DNA of 64,000 nt from Varroa destructor (taxonomy: Eukaryota > Arthropoda > Arachnida > Mesostigmata > Varroidae), in contig NW_019211865.1 in the NCBI RefSeq assembly GCF_002443255.2, positions 38,620-102,619 of the forward strand, written 5' to 3'. The notes below the pieces were generated by a model. That model was not told the DNA's origin. It was given only the letters and a program-made list of their open reading frames with translations, and ran no database searches. The position numbers and the translations under genes were made by a program. Below, piece by piece: positions 39,001-46,654 of this stretch; position 1 is the first letter of the stretch, and each line of letters begins with the position of its first letter.

Positions 39001-41124
39001 AGCCTATTTTTTTTTAGTTTCAATTTGTGTATGCACTATTATTATCTAAAACTTTCTGTCAATTATTTCGCAGCTACGGATGACTGGAGTTTGAACACCT
39101 ATTTGGTTTCAAAAAGCAATTTCGACGAATATAGCGAGATAGATTTTAATGATTTTCCCATTAAAAAGTTAAAAAATTGCAATGTCTGGCGCTTATGATG
39201 GATGACAAGAAGCCCTTAACTACAACTTTTGCATTTTTGTTACCATGATTTTCGATTTTGATATTCCAATTTAATCCATATACCTGCGCTTCAACCAAGT
39301 CACCAATGTAGATGAAATACCTCTTTAGAAGTAACGGTAGAAAATGCTGCTTTAATATGTATATACATAAGAATTGGAGGATTGAGCTCATCGACCTTTT
39401 TTATGGAGGAGGTCGTTCTGAGGCCCAATGTTTATGGCCGTATTGTATACTGCATGGTAGAGATCTTGCATCTTCCATTTTAGCACCATCTTAAGAAAAG
39501 CTTAGGGTGACTGAATAAAAGTCAGTACGGAAAATTAGTTTACAGTACTGCTGTAAACGATAGAAAACCTGAATTAACAGGCTGTCTCCAATTAAAACTA
39601 AATAGGTTTACTTTTAGTAACATATGGTTCTAACAAACCGGACATTGCCCATTCAAGGAAAATGTTGGGCAAATGCTTAATTTCATGTGGGACAACTGTA
39701 CTCTGGATGGCTTGCTCATTCGGAACCCGTTGCAACGCGAACGATTTAGACGGTCGTTTGATCTTTGTAAAGAGGATTTTTTTAAGTTGATCTCTGGAAA
39801 CCCGCAAAACGTCATATTCCATTTGATAGGAGACGACGAGAGATCTGACGTTTACATTTCAACTTTTGTGTTTTAATTACAATATATAATGAGTTACCAC
39901 TGGTTAACTTCTGTTTTGTTTGGATTACCCTTTCCTTATTACTATTGTTGGAATTCTGGCGGCCCTAAGGTTGAAGCACTGCAGCATTCAAAAGCCTTTG
40001 CAACATCATAGCTCGCGAATTTGTGAAATTCCCCCAGTTATTTAACAAAATTTAGAATCCTTTATTTCGTTTAACGCAAGCGACTGCGGAGTAAGCTCTT
40101 GACCCACCATGGCATCGCTTGACGCTAATATGGGTCGTCTTTTTCGGCTGGCAGCGACACCAGCGTTTCACTTCAGGCATGCACGACATACGCAATCGAA
40201 TTTTCTCACTCGTAGCATTCGTGTAAATGTCCGCTTAGAATGTGTTATGATCAATTTGAGCGTCATACGGGCTAGTAGTTATTTGGCAAGTGTCTTGATG
40301 AAAGTTGGGAGATAATTAAACTGACGGTGGAGCGCAAATCCTGCCCCTCGACGATCAGAATCTCTAGGGTTTTCAAATTCACCAAATTATAAATCGATTT
40401 CGGCGATTGCTTTATGCTGAGCTGAACTGAAAGATATTGAAAAAAATGTCCATGCTTTCAGAATGATCCTCAACCAAACCTGATGCTTTTTTGGTACGCT
40501 TTTGTGGTGAACTGCTGACACCCTGTACAACATTTGTTCGTTTGGTAAGCTTTGACAAAAGCAACGTGCTTTTTAAAGGGAGTCCGGCTTAAGAAAAAAT
40601 AAACTTCGTTAATTAATTAAATCTTTCTTTTTCGAAGCATTTATTATAAAGTATCACGCAAAATATTTGGAAAGAAGCGTAGTTAAAAAAATGCCAGTGG
40701 TTTATTAAATCCCGTGATATCTCTGTCGGGAATAAAATGTTTGCAAATTATCATTAGTGTGTAGCAGGATCCTTAATTGCGGTTTTTACAAACCTAGTTT
40801 ACGCAGCACAGAGGTAAGGTCTCATCTTCATCTTAGCAGCGTGGACAAAAATTTACCAGCGACAGTGCTTCTCTGGTTAGATTAAACTAATACATATATC
40901 ATGCTTGCCCCTCCTCCTATAGAGGATTACAAAACTCGATACACCTAGCAACCCAAGCAGTTAACAAGCAGCATGAAAATCCAGGGAAAACTAGTTCTCT
41001 GTAAATGCCGCTTACCATTTTCTTCCTGGAATTCCGCGATTGCCGTTAAAGGGTCGGCGCAGTTGGTGAGCGTCTCTTTTAGATACTCACGTCCTGGTAT
41101 GTCTACCTCCTCCAAACCCGCCAT
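8895..41124 (-). CDS. NELFB: Negative elongation factor B (NELF-B/COBRA1), complete gene, 12 coding exons
   Basis: Gene span. NELF-B is a core subunit of the nuclear NELF complex, which with DSIF holds RNA polymerase II paused near promoters. Coding exons, 5' to 3' on the minus strand: 41124-41016, 38843-38710, 31435-31184, 30993-30841, 30698-30573, 27113-26973, 25644-25534, 21361-21257, 15674-15531, 13657-13541, 9496-9351, 9039-8895. Every junction has AG..GT sites and compatible phases (phase 1 after exon 1, phase 2 after exon 11, phase 0 elsewhere). The product is 560 residues; human NELF-B is about 580. Family blocks seen in order include KETLTNC, LLPSL..LPLLDLHG, VKRQIW..Q.LFGDEV, NV.LYDMVLQ.LRTLF.RT, NVHYCTLR.ELLM.LHD, CHKF.WCLDAC.RER, RELQGFLDGVK and FKEPK. 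An in-frame TAA (41142-41140) precedes the ATG. The last exon matches the family least. I see no frameshift, so it is probably functional. Confidence 0.95.
9040..9090. repeat. A-run plus AT repeat forming the exon 12 acceptor tract
   Basis: On the plus strand there is a run of 13 A followed by AT repeats. On the minus strand this is the long pyrimidine tract just upstream of NELFB exon 12, so its length may affect splicing. Confidence 0.75.
9351..9496 (-). CDS. NELFB: NELFB exon 11 (residues 465-513)
   Basis: Acceptor gtatttttcag|GGA, donor taag|gtttgt leaving phase 2. It reads GPAYSDVFLHTLVGHLVCHL then AEEFAHEDFCTVIFDEFFLT and ALARENVL. It matches FGDIFLH.LTG.L.LLADEFA.EDFC...FD.FFLT...KENV. 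The frame stays open past the donor, but the downstream residues lose similarity, so the splice is preferred. Confidence 0.93.
13077..13102. repeat. (AT)n microsatellite
   Basis: About 12 TA units, followed at 13117-13133 by a small palindrome, tggctca/tgagcca with a 3-base loop. Confidence 0.9.
13250..13440. repeat. Dispersed repeat, copy 1 (related to 33870-34060)
   Basis: The run from cactacaatcctattactg onward aligns over more than 120 bases with caccacagtcccatcactg at 33883, with shared words such as actgtaga, ggtttctg, ccattgaaa/ccactgaaa and taaattaa. Copy 2 adjoins the tail of the minus-strand mariner relic, so this is probably part of the same element family. Confidence 0.65.
13541..13657 (-). 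CDS. NELFB: NELFB exon 10 (residues 426-464)
   Basis: Acceptor ctgattctag|GCT, donor gag|gtaagg, phase 0, 39 codons. It reads AYINESGVACILACYYTLHT then VRTRDRTGLMRVLGVLSGE. It corresponds to the family block F..EQRMACEVGLYY.LHI...RN..ALLRLLPGLVE, with the family's MAC replaced by VAC. Confidence 0.9.
13658..15530 (-). other. NELFB: NELFB intron 9
   Basis: No coding signal was seen. It contains a 13-base direct duplication (taagtattaggat near 13919 and 13939) and the perfect inverted repeat at 14407-14432. Confidence 0.7.
14407..14432. repeat. Inverted repeat, 12-bp arms, 2-base loop
   Basis: tttatttaaacg and cgtttaaataaa are exact reverse complements separated by tc. Confidence 0.85.
15531..15674 (-). 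CDS. NELFB: NELFB exon 9 (residues 378-425)
   Basis: Acceptor aaattccag|GTG, donor cag|gttaga, phase 0, 48 codons. It begins VVTKFLPSMMSLMVDDLVRQ (family: TRFLP.LMS..VDD) and continues with the variable LNSRLPQDDRETA and IEHSGPPPDAYQ segments. The reading frame stays open past the donor, but the conserved block resumes in exon 10. Confidence 0.92.
15675..21256 (-). other. NELFB: NELFB intron 8
   Basis: A 5.6-kb intron. Parts (16.3-17.3 kb) are less AT-rich and hold several short open frames on both strands, suggestive of old repeats, but I recognised no domain. Confidence 0.65.
21257..21361 (-). CDS. NELFB: NELFB exon 8 (residues 343-377)
   Basis: Acceptor gttttttag|GAC, donor cag|gtacaa, phase 0, 35 codons. 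It reads DHTVLLLLMRMLSLGLDAWR then IMTDQEFKEPKLDPQ, matching the family's DLLLLLRLL.LG..AWD.ID.Q.FKEPK. Confidence 0.93.
21362..25533 (-). other. NELFB: NELFB intron 7
   Basis: A 4.2-kb intron. A purine-rich, GC-richer stretch at 22.1-23.0 kb is unidentified. It contains the mariner relic at 24.1-24.9 kb. Confidence 0.7.
24120..24900 (+). mobile_element. Decayed mariner-like transposase (relic 1)
   Basis: Frame-broken matches appear in the right order. IVISDENWC (24425-24450) corresponds to the first catalytic Asp motif (.DEKW). Next comes the block QLRRINQTIQKEKTQ (about 24573-24620), as in mariner QL.RL...I..K. Then ILLLHGNVKPH (24638-24670) corresponds to the second catalytic motif LLHDNARPH. 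The second Asp is Gly here, and the blocks lie in different frames, so the element is dead. It is inserted antisense to NELFB in an intron. Terminal inverted repeats were not recognised. Confidence 0.75.
25534..25644 (-). CDS. NELFB: NELFB exon 7 (residues 306-342)
   Basis: Acceptor tcataacag|GTA, donor agg|gtatag, phase 0, 37 codons. It reads VLGDIAMSLADPHATNFLVS followed by SALKIIHLLINNESLPR. It aligns with the family block LGDLSM.LCDPFA.N.L..S....L..L...E.LPR. I found it by searching the intron for this missing block; the frame is closed by stops a few codons beyond both splice sites. Confidence 0.92.
25645..26972 (-). other. NELFB: NELFB intron 6
   Basis: A 1.3-kb AT-rich intron; nothing else recognised. 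Confidence 0.7.
26973..27113 (-). CDS. NELFB: NELFB exon 6 (residues 259-305)
   Basis: Acceptor tctgattgcag|GTT, donor caa|gtaaat, phase 0 at both ends, 47 codons. It reads VQDITQIDSCHKFAWCLDAC then VRERNIDAKRSRELQGFLDG and VKPGSEQ. This is a near-identical match to the family block CHKF.WCLDAC.RER..D.KR.RELQGFLDGVK. Confidence 0.95.
27182..27253 (+). repeat. tRNA-like relic (A and B box)
   Basis: tggctcaatcgc (27189) resembles a Pol III A box (TRGCNNAGYNGG), and ggttcgagct (about 27231) a B box (GWTCRANNC), at tRNA-like spacing. The acceptor stem does not pair, so it is not a working tRNA; it may be a SINE head or a tRNA pseudogene. Confidence 0.4.
27722..27794 (-). repeat. tRNA-like relic, minus strand
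   Basis: tagctcagttga (27787-27776, minus strand) matches the A-box consensus at 11 of 12 positions and is followed by catagagc as in a D-arm. About 40 bases on, ggattttgagcgcccc resembles a mutated B box. Probably a tRNA-derived SINE head. Confidence 0.4.
30573..30698 (-). CDS. NELFB: NELFB exon 5 (residues 217-258)
   Basis: Acceptor ttgtcatcag|GTG, donor gat|gtaagt, phase 0 at both ends, 42 codons. It reads VGRNVVLYDMVLQSLRTLFV then RTKNVHYCTLRVELLMALHDAD. This is among the most conserved stretches of NELF-B (VGKNVKLYDMVLQ.LRTLF.RT.NVHYCTLR.ELLM.LHD). The intron to exon 4 is only 142 bases. Confidence 0.95.
30841..30993 (-). CDS. NELFB: NELFB exon 4 (residues 166-216), divergent linker
   Basis: Acceptor tgcttaag|GCA and donor atg|gtagtg, both phase 0, 51 codons. 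It is too short in open frame to stand out as an ORF; flanking phases and homology placed it. The segment FYAPTPRQRRQHPIVQQLVT matches the family's SP.PKTRRQ..VVQ.L..MV. The first half (FEIQFVTVSSHQEREAALWE) is less conserved. A second AG six bases into the exon (cacag|ACC) would also keep the frame and remove two residues. Confidence 0.88.
31184..31435 (-). CDS. NELFB: NELFB exon 3 (residues 82-165)
   Basis: Acceptor ttttctacag|GCT, donor aag|gttcga, both phase 0, 84 codons. It begins AGNTVKLEELLQKSFPVVKV and holds the blocks LRPVVMAILKNLEHV, RLVADKQLY and VKRQIWLSHQSLFGDEVLPL. These correspond to the family's LEDLLEKSF, PVVM.VMKHL and VKRQIW..QALFGDEV segments. It is the longest exon and one of the best conserved. 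Confidence 0.95.
31625..31653. repeat. (AT)n microsatellite
   Basis: ccatatac followed by AT repeats ending atatggt; the ends are themselves complementary. Confidence 0.9.
33060..33690 (+). mobile_element. Decayed mariner-like transposase (relic 2)
   Basis: TITTDEAWFSLYQEIKR, with the Asp codon at 33267, matches the mariner block TGDESWF..YDPETKR. In the same frame follows GRHSGEKT, then KATEVLEMDIRESAIMEYSP, as in KVM...FWD..GVI...YLPKG. After a frameshift, VWLRDDGTRPQ (about 33500-33540) matches the second Asp motif (LL.DNA..H). SFDLCSCDYGAFRVLKR (about 33580-33632) matches YSPDLAPCDY.LFP.LK. Both catalytic Asp positions are readable, but the frame is broken. Confidence 0.75.
33870..34710 (-). 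mobile_element. Decayed mariner-like transposase (relic 3)
   Basis: Read on the minus strand, RWFRRFHVENFDIKNARRNG (about 34655-34597) matches the second helix-turn-helix region of mariner (WF.RF..GNFDV.DA.RSGRP). DDEIIAKVEQN (about 34592-34558), ELAKELNDYHQTSK and ISICKILRQQNHVIFK follow in order across frames, as in DIA.ELNI.H.T and RISIC..L..RN. The catalytic half is too degraded to align with confidence. The 3' part is the second copy of the dispersed repeat at 13250-13440. Confidence 0.7.
35482..35538. repeat. Near-perfect hairpin, 26-bp stem, 4-base loop
   Basis: The left arm (35482-35508) and right arm (35513-35538) are reverse complements except for one extra T and one C/T difference (G-U type). 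The core is cacaaaaaccgtag / ctacggtttttgtg. The loop is agtg. Confidence 0.92.
36000..36700 (+). mobile_element. Possible decayed non-LTR retrotransposon 3' end
   Basis: In the open frame at 36387-36695 the opening CPNGNEDLTPEHIANCS resembles the terminal zinc-binding motif of LINE ORF2 proteins (CP.C...ETPEH.L..C), with the second Cys replaced by Gly. Upstream, broken frames cannot be aligned with certainty. It could be a chance match. Confidence 0.3.
38013..38025. repeat. Run of 13 G
   Basis: An uninterrupted G homopolymer in AT-rich intron DNA; C-run on the NELFB sense strand. Confidence 0.9.
38710..38843 (-). CDS. NELFB: NELFB exon 2 (residues 37-81)
   Basis: Acceptor ttttttatag|GA completes the split Gly codon. 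The exon reads ILLPSLRTMLPLLDLHGVSR followed by LEFHDAVQEALRERLLQQIDFLGK. This is the conserved LLPSL..LPLLDLHG..RLEFH block. The donor is caag|gtgcat at phase 0. The open frame runs past the donor, but the family match ends there. Confidence 0.93.
38844..41015 (-). other. NELFB: NELFB intron 1
   Basis: A 2.2-kb intron. Overlapping open frames on both strands at 39.6-39.9 kb hint at an old repeat but match nothing I recognise. Confidence 0.7.
41016..41124 (-). CDS. NELFB: NELFB exon 1 (start codon; residues 1-36)
   Basis: Reads MAGLEEVDIPGREYLKETLT and then NCADPLTAIAEFQEEN, matching the N-terminal NELF-B block (KETLTNC..PL.AI..FQ.ENG). The ATG at 41124-41122 has an in-frame TAA five codons upstream, which fixes the start. 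An ATG at 41129 is out of frame. The donor is aaaatg|gtaag and leaves phase 1, splitting a Gly codon with exon 2. Confidence 0.93.
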
Positions 41125-44100
41125 CGCATTTACAGTGTCTTAGTTTCTAACGGGAGCTGGTCACGCGCTGAAATTCAATCAGAAACGTTTTCAGCTGATG
41201 AATAAGGAACGCAAGTTGTTGTATCTCTACTTAGTATAAAATCCGTATAGGATGATGTGAGTCCGTGTCATTTTTTCTAATGTAGAACTGATCAGTTTTC
41301 TGAACTCGTAATCCTCTCTAATGAATGCAAATGTTTTTCCACGGTAAAATCTAACAATCGAGCTTTCGAGCTAGCATGACACTAAAAATCGAACGATCGA
41401 TCGCCTTTAGACTCAACAGGGGTTCGTCAAACGCGAAGGGTATGTCTGAGTTATGGGCAATTTTAGAATCTAATCCCCTAATGGAATTTTTTACAACAAG
41501 ATTCTGCTGTACCAGTCTTAGCCAAGTCGCTCTTGGTTAACTTGATTCAAGAATGATCCAAACATATAACGATGTGAATAACGCTAGAAAAAACATTTTT
41601 TCATAAAAACAAAAGCCCTTAATTGTATCCTGTCGGTCCATTGCAATAACTTTCTTCGTTTCTAATAGAAGCTTTTCATAAATCTTGGCGATTAAAATGG
41701 ATTAAAATGACAATTGAAATATTGACGATTTTTATTTAAGTTTCTATTAGCTTTATTCTTACATCTAACGTGACCTTTATAGTTTAGTCGGACCTCATTA
41801 TTATTTTAATTAGTTACAACCACCTTATACGGTACACCATTAGTCGAACTGATTCGTTTATGATGGAAATCTACGCTACTTAATTTACTGATTTCGTTCT
41901 CTGATTATTAAATTAATTTTCCACTTAGCATTCCGATCAACAAGCCACGTAGTTTCTGAAGCATTTCTGCAAAAGAAACATTGTTATCCCCAATAACAAA
42001 AGTAGCGTGAATCTTTCTTTGCGATAAAAAGTTTGTCTTCGTTTAAACCAGCTCTTTATAAAATCGTAAATTTTTACGGAATCTCAGTCACTACGATGAC
42101 ATTCCGAGGAGCATCCTACGCGATTAGAAGTGCTTCCAAAACGGGCCAGCATTGCTGCCGTAAATATTTCTGTCCCACTCTTGCTACGAAGATAAAGTTA
42201 AGTGCAGAATTATCCCCAATAAATCCCCCCTGCTCATATCCTTACTGTTGTCGTGGTGGTTTGCATAAGTAGAAATCTGGCATAGAAAACAGGAAGCACA
42301 AACTTGGAAATGTCGCAAGATTCGATACACATTTAGATCCACCATAGAGCTCGTCGTTTCATATCTCCAATATGGAACCTTATTAGCCTATAGAAAGATC
42401 AGTTAGGAAAAAATATTCTATATAAATATTGCCGTTCAGGAACAAACAGTCGAAACAGTTGCTCTTACTCATACATACACCAATCGAATACTAGGAATGC
42501 ACCTGGAGAATCTCATAAAATATAATAAAAGGTATAATAATTTATTTGCAATAAAATTTGCAAATTCAAAATTATAAATTTCCATGTGCACAACCAAATT
42601 AAAACCACGAGTCTTCTGGTTCTAAACCTACAATACTACTAACTACTGCATCCTGTGGGCAGTTATTAATAAAGCACATTAACGATAAAGCTGAGAAATT
42701 CCAGTTATGTTAAACTTACTTTGATGTGAAACATAAATACAATATAAAATGACAAAGATTTCGAGTTTTTTTCGTAAGCTAGATTTACCGGCTAAAAATT
42801 GTAGAGTGTGATTTATTACTACATGGGTTATTCCGCATCAAGCTGACATATTGGGTATTTAGATGCAGGCGGGAATATTGGTATGATCCGCATATATTTA
42901 TACGTAACCGATTAACCGGTAGTTAACTAATAAAGACTTGCAGATCATTTTCGTCTTATAACCTAATGAGGGACGTCAACATTGTGGGATGCCCGATTTA
43001 CTGTTGAAAAGCTCTTGGGAAGTGCTCCAAAAACTTCCGGAAGGCGTGTTTGCCGATCAGTCTTTACTCTGTTAGGGTCACACCTATATTCGTAATTACC
43101 CAGTTTATTTTTTTAGTGTGAAATCACTAATTTGGCTATGTAAAAAGACTGCATGTATTTAAGCTCTTTGAATTTACAGGGCTATTCTTAATTTCACTAT
43201 TGCAAAAGAATATTTGCACAGTAGTAAATATATTGCTGTAAACTGGTTATCTTTGTCATATATACATGGCGGAAGAAAAAAGTGAAAGATACATATTGCT
43301 TGATACAGATCTCATGCGTAGAGGTTAATCCGGATTGTGGAATTAATTTTGCTTTTATTCGAGAATAGTTATGTTAATGCCTTCTACAGAGCTGCAAACA
43401 CACATTGATTTCTAGCTATTGTAGGATATATTCAATGGAACATAATAAAGTAATAATTAAAAAATAATAGAATTCCTTATCAATTATAACGCTATCCAGT
43501 TATAAATATTTGCATCGCAGAACGCATAGAACTTGCCTACACCGATAAAATTTGCAACGAAGTATGACTTTAATTAAAATAATCTACGACAACACTACCT
43601 AAAGGCTTAATTGCATATCTTTAAACTGCTAACCGGCAAATAAAATTAGTGATTACACCGGTAACGCGTTTTCTTAACTTCGCAATAACTTGGTCTAGAT
43701 TCCAAATCAGACGTACACACTTTTTCACGCTATAGGCCAGCCGTTGAAAGTTAGAACTGACAAAAGCACTCGACGTTAAACACCAAACATTTAAGTACTT
43801 CACCCAAATTGCCTTATGTTCGGAAATTAGCTACACATTGCAAGGAGAAGAGAAAAATTTACAAACGAAAGAAAAGTTTGCACTGTTCCGACACACAATT
43901 TTTTTTGAACCTGGGTTGTAATTGTCGTAGCGTTTTTATCGAACCATTATTTTCTGATATGATTTACACGTAAAAGACCTGAATAAATACCACGTGCTAT
44001 TATAAGTACTAAAATAATATCAGAGAAGCAGAGTATGTTATCAAATCAATTATGACCTTATCAGCTTAAGAGTGCGCCAACTTTTTAAAATTAGTTGAAA

Positions 44101-46231
44101 AATCAACATTAGGATCGCCCGGGCGTACTTTCGGAGTCGAGCATGCATCCATTTATGGGCTTGGCGACAGGTATCAACAGTTCCGACGACATTGTTATGA
44201 TTAGAATAGGTGGTAATCTTATGGAATTTAGTGCCCGCCGTTCCAGGGAGGGATTAAGTGACTTTTCTCATTTTATTGATGATTATTCATTTATGGGTGT
44301 TCGGAGTAGTAAGGAGCCCATATGTGCGATGTTGTGCTTGCTTCAGTGTTGCAGCAAAGTCACGAACTTAAAAATTGGTGGAAGGGAAATCTGTGTTACA
44401 TATGTAAAAAATTGCGAGTATGATTCAAAGAACTGAATTTATTTTAAAACCATCAGTCGTGCGGCTGGCCTTATTGCAGTCGAGCATTGGTTATGTTGAA
44501 TGATACTGTGTATTACAGTTTAATGAAAAAGTCAATGTGAGTGATATTGTATTACCGACGGTTTTATGAGCCACTTTGCAGTTTTGCCGCGCAAGAAATA
44601 TGAAAATTCTTTGAAAAATAAGTGCTCCACATTTTCATATGTAGTGAAAACAGAGCATAAGTATGATATGTGGGTTGCAAATATCTAAGGACTAATTTAT
44701 CTCGCGCTTTGTTAAGGTGAGAAACACGAATTTCTTTTTGCTTGTCGCTTATATGTAGCGGAAGTGCAGATCAACAGTTTTCGCACGCATTTTTGAACAA
44801 CTATCTAGACTTCACACTGGGCTATAGGTTAAATTAGTACAAAACCCCTTTCACAAGTAGCCCACATCGCTGATAGTTTTTTGCTCTTACTAGTTTTGAG
44901 CGAGATACGGCTGTAAGCTGCAACAGCCAAAAAGATTTTTTGACGACCTAAAACATTTTATTACACATTACTACATACATTTTTGTTATACATATCTATC
45001 GATAAATTAGTAGTATTCTTACAAACAGCAATTTGTACGTACGTAATGTAAATAATGTAGTCAAAGATCCGATTTTTATGTGCGCTGAAAAACGAGAATT
45101 ATGAATATAAAATATGTTTGCATATCCTGTTCTCGTTAGAAAGAAGTAGGAACAAGTCTATATTTCGAGTCAAGAAATTAACCGGTTCAATATTAAGCTA
45201 CCGACTTCTATTCTAACCATTTAAATAATAACTATTATTATGAATACTATTTACATGTATACGGGATGGAGACCGTAATGACAATATTGACGATTGAACG
45301 ATTTTGTTGTTGGTTTGTTTTAAATCTAATAAGAACAACCTTTCACCATTTTCACTTTCTGAACATGCAGATTCGGAAAATTAATATTCTATGAGGACGC
45401 ATTTTTCTGAGCAAAGCTAACTTCTATAAAATTAAAGTGTAATGTCATTTGATAGAACAGAAGCTAACCTTGATGAGATGCCAAAAAACCATGAATCATT
45501 AAGAAATTCGCAATATAAGAACGCGGTTATTCTTCATTGGGAGAGCCTCAAGATTAAGTAAGCGTTACAACTTAGTACATTAAAATTCTCTTTCGCATAT
45601 ATCGCCTTCATCAATAACGTGTATGGTAGCTTGCATTGCTGGTAAGAGACTGATAAATATACGTTAAGTTTTTTCATAATCACGGCAACTTAATAATCAG
45701 TGTAATGCAAAGGGACCACAAGAGCAATCAAGCCGAGTTGCTATGACCGGGTAACCTAATATCTGCTAGAATAATACTAAATAATAATCAATTATCGCTA
45801 GAATAATGCAGTGAGTCATCCAAAACAAGGTAACGAAGGAACCGAAATGAGATATTGAAATGGGATAGCCAAGATAACTACAGAAGATTATGGCTGCAGT
45901 GCAGTAGGGCTATAGTATAGCTGCAGTGAACTCATTGAAGTTATACTTAGGTTCAAGCCGCGCATCGCTGTTAAATGCAATTGAAAAGTAAAATAGTAGT
46001 ATAAGCCAATGTCTAATGCATACAATACCAGCCATGTGTTTAAATTTACATACAAAATGGTTATGTTAGTCACATAATATAAAGTAAGCAATAAAAAAAT
46101 TAATAGACTCTAAGGAGTATACTCTCAGAATCTTCAGGTATCAAGAAGAATGTTCTATGTCAAGATTCCAAAGCTGTTAAGATGAAACTAGAGAGCAGGA
46201 GACGTCTTCGGATTTCGTGAGGTGGTGGAAG
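41125..46231. other. Divergent intergenic region between NELFB and the ARHGAP21/23-like gene
   Basis: About 5.1 kb between two head-to-head start codons, so it should hold both promoters. No clear TATA or initiator assignment could be made. It contains two short unexplained open frames (42033-42272 and 44143-44436) and repeat copy A at 45535-45705. Confidence 0.65.
45535..45705 (+). repeat. Direct repeat, copy A
   Basis: Shares with copy B the words attgggaga, taagtaagcg, ctctttcgcatatatcg, cttcatcaataac, gtatggtag, actgataaatata and ggcaacttaataatc in the same order and orientation. Confidence 0.9.
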
Positions 46232-46654
46232 ATGGACCACTATGCCGTTAAGGACGCTGGAGATCTACAATCAACATCCAGTTTTGTGGAGCCATTATTG
46301 TCGAACCGCCAAAGCAATCCATTGTCATATCCCGAATATAAAAGTCATCAGTTATTTGGGGCCAGTTCCGCTGTTCGCTGTGACGACGTCTGCAAGATTC
46401 AGGTGCATGCAAAGCTCTCTACTGAGATCCCTTTCAATACGAAAGATTATCTAAGGATTACATCATCAGATGACGACAAGCCAGCTGACGAAACCATGAA
46501 ATCTCAAAAGTATCATTGCCCTCCGCAAATATTAGGCTGTGCCGAAGCAGAACAGAGTTCTTCACATGAGAGCAGTTTTGCAACAAATGCAATTACTGAG
46601 AACGCATCAGCAGTTCTTGAAATTACACACCGAACGGTTAGTCGCTGCAATAAG
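46232..46654 (+). CDS. ARHGAP21/23-like exon 1 (candidate start exon)
   Basis: Lies in the longest open frame of the window. ATG at 46232 has a good context (aagATGg), and an in-frame TAA sits upstream at 46178-46180. It begins MDHYAVKDAGDLQSTSSFVE and is Ser/Asp/Glu-rich with a SSDDDKPADE stretch, as expected for a disordered N-terminus. Two donors, both phase 0, fit: acg|gttagt ending at 46636 and aag|gtgtat ending at 46654. No homology is recognised. Imperfect direct repeats flank the exon, so it could instead belong to a captured or repeated segment. An upstream non-coding exon is possible. Confidence 0.5.

Noticed and set aside
44143..44436. 97-codon ATG-started open frame in the divergent intergenic region
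   Set aside because: No recognised motif, no homology and no phase-compatible splice sites linking it to either gene; left as a possible orphan only.
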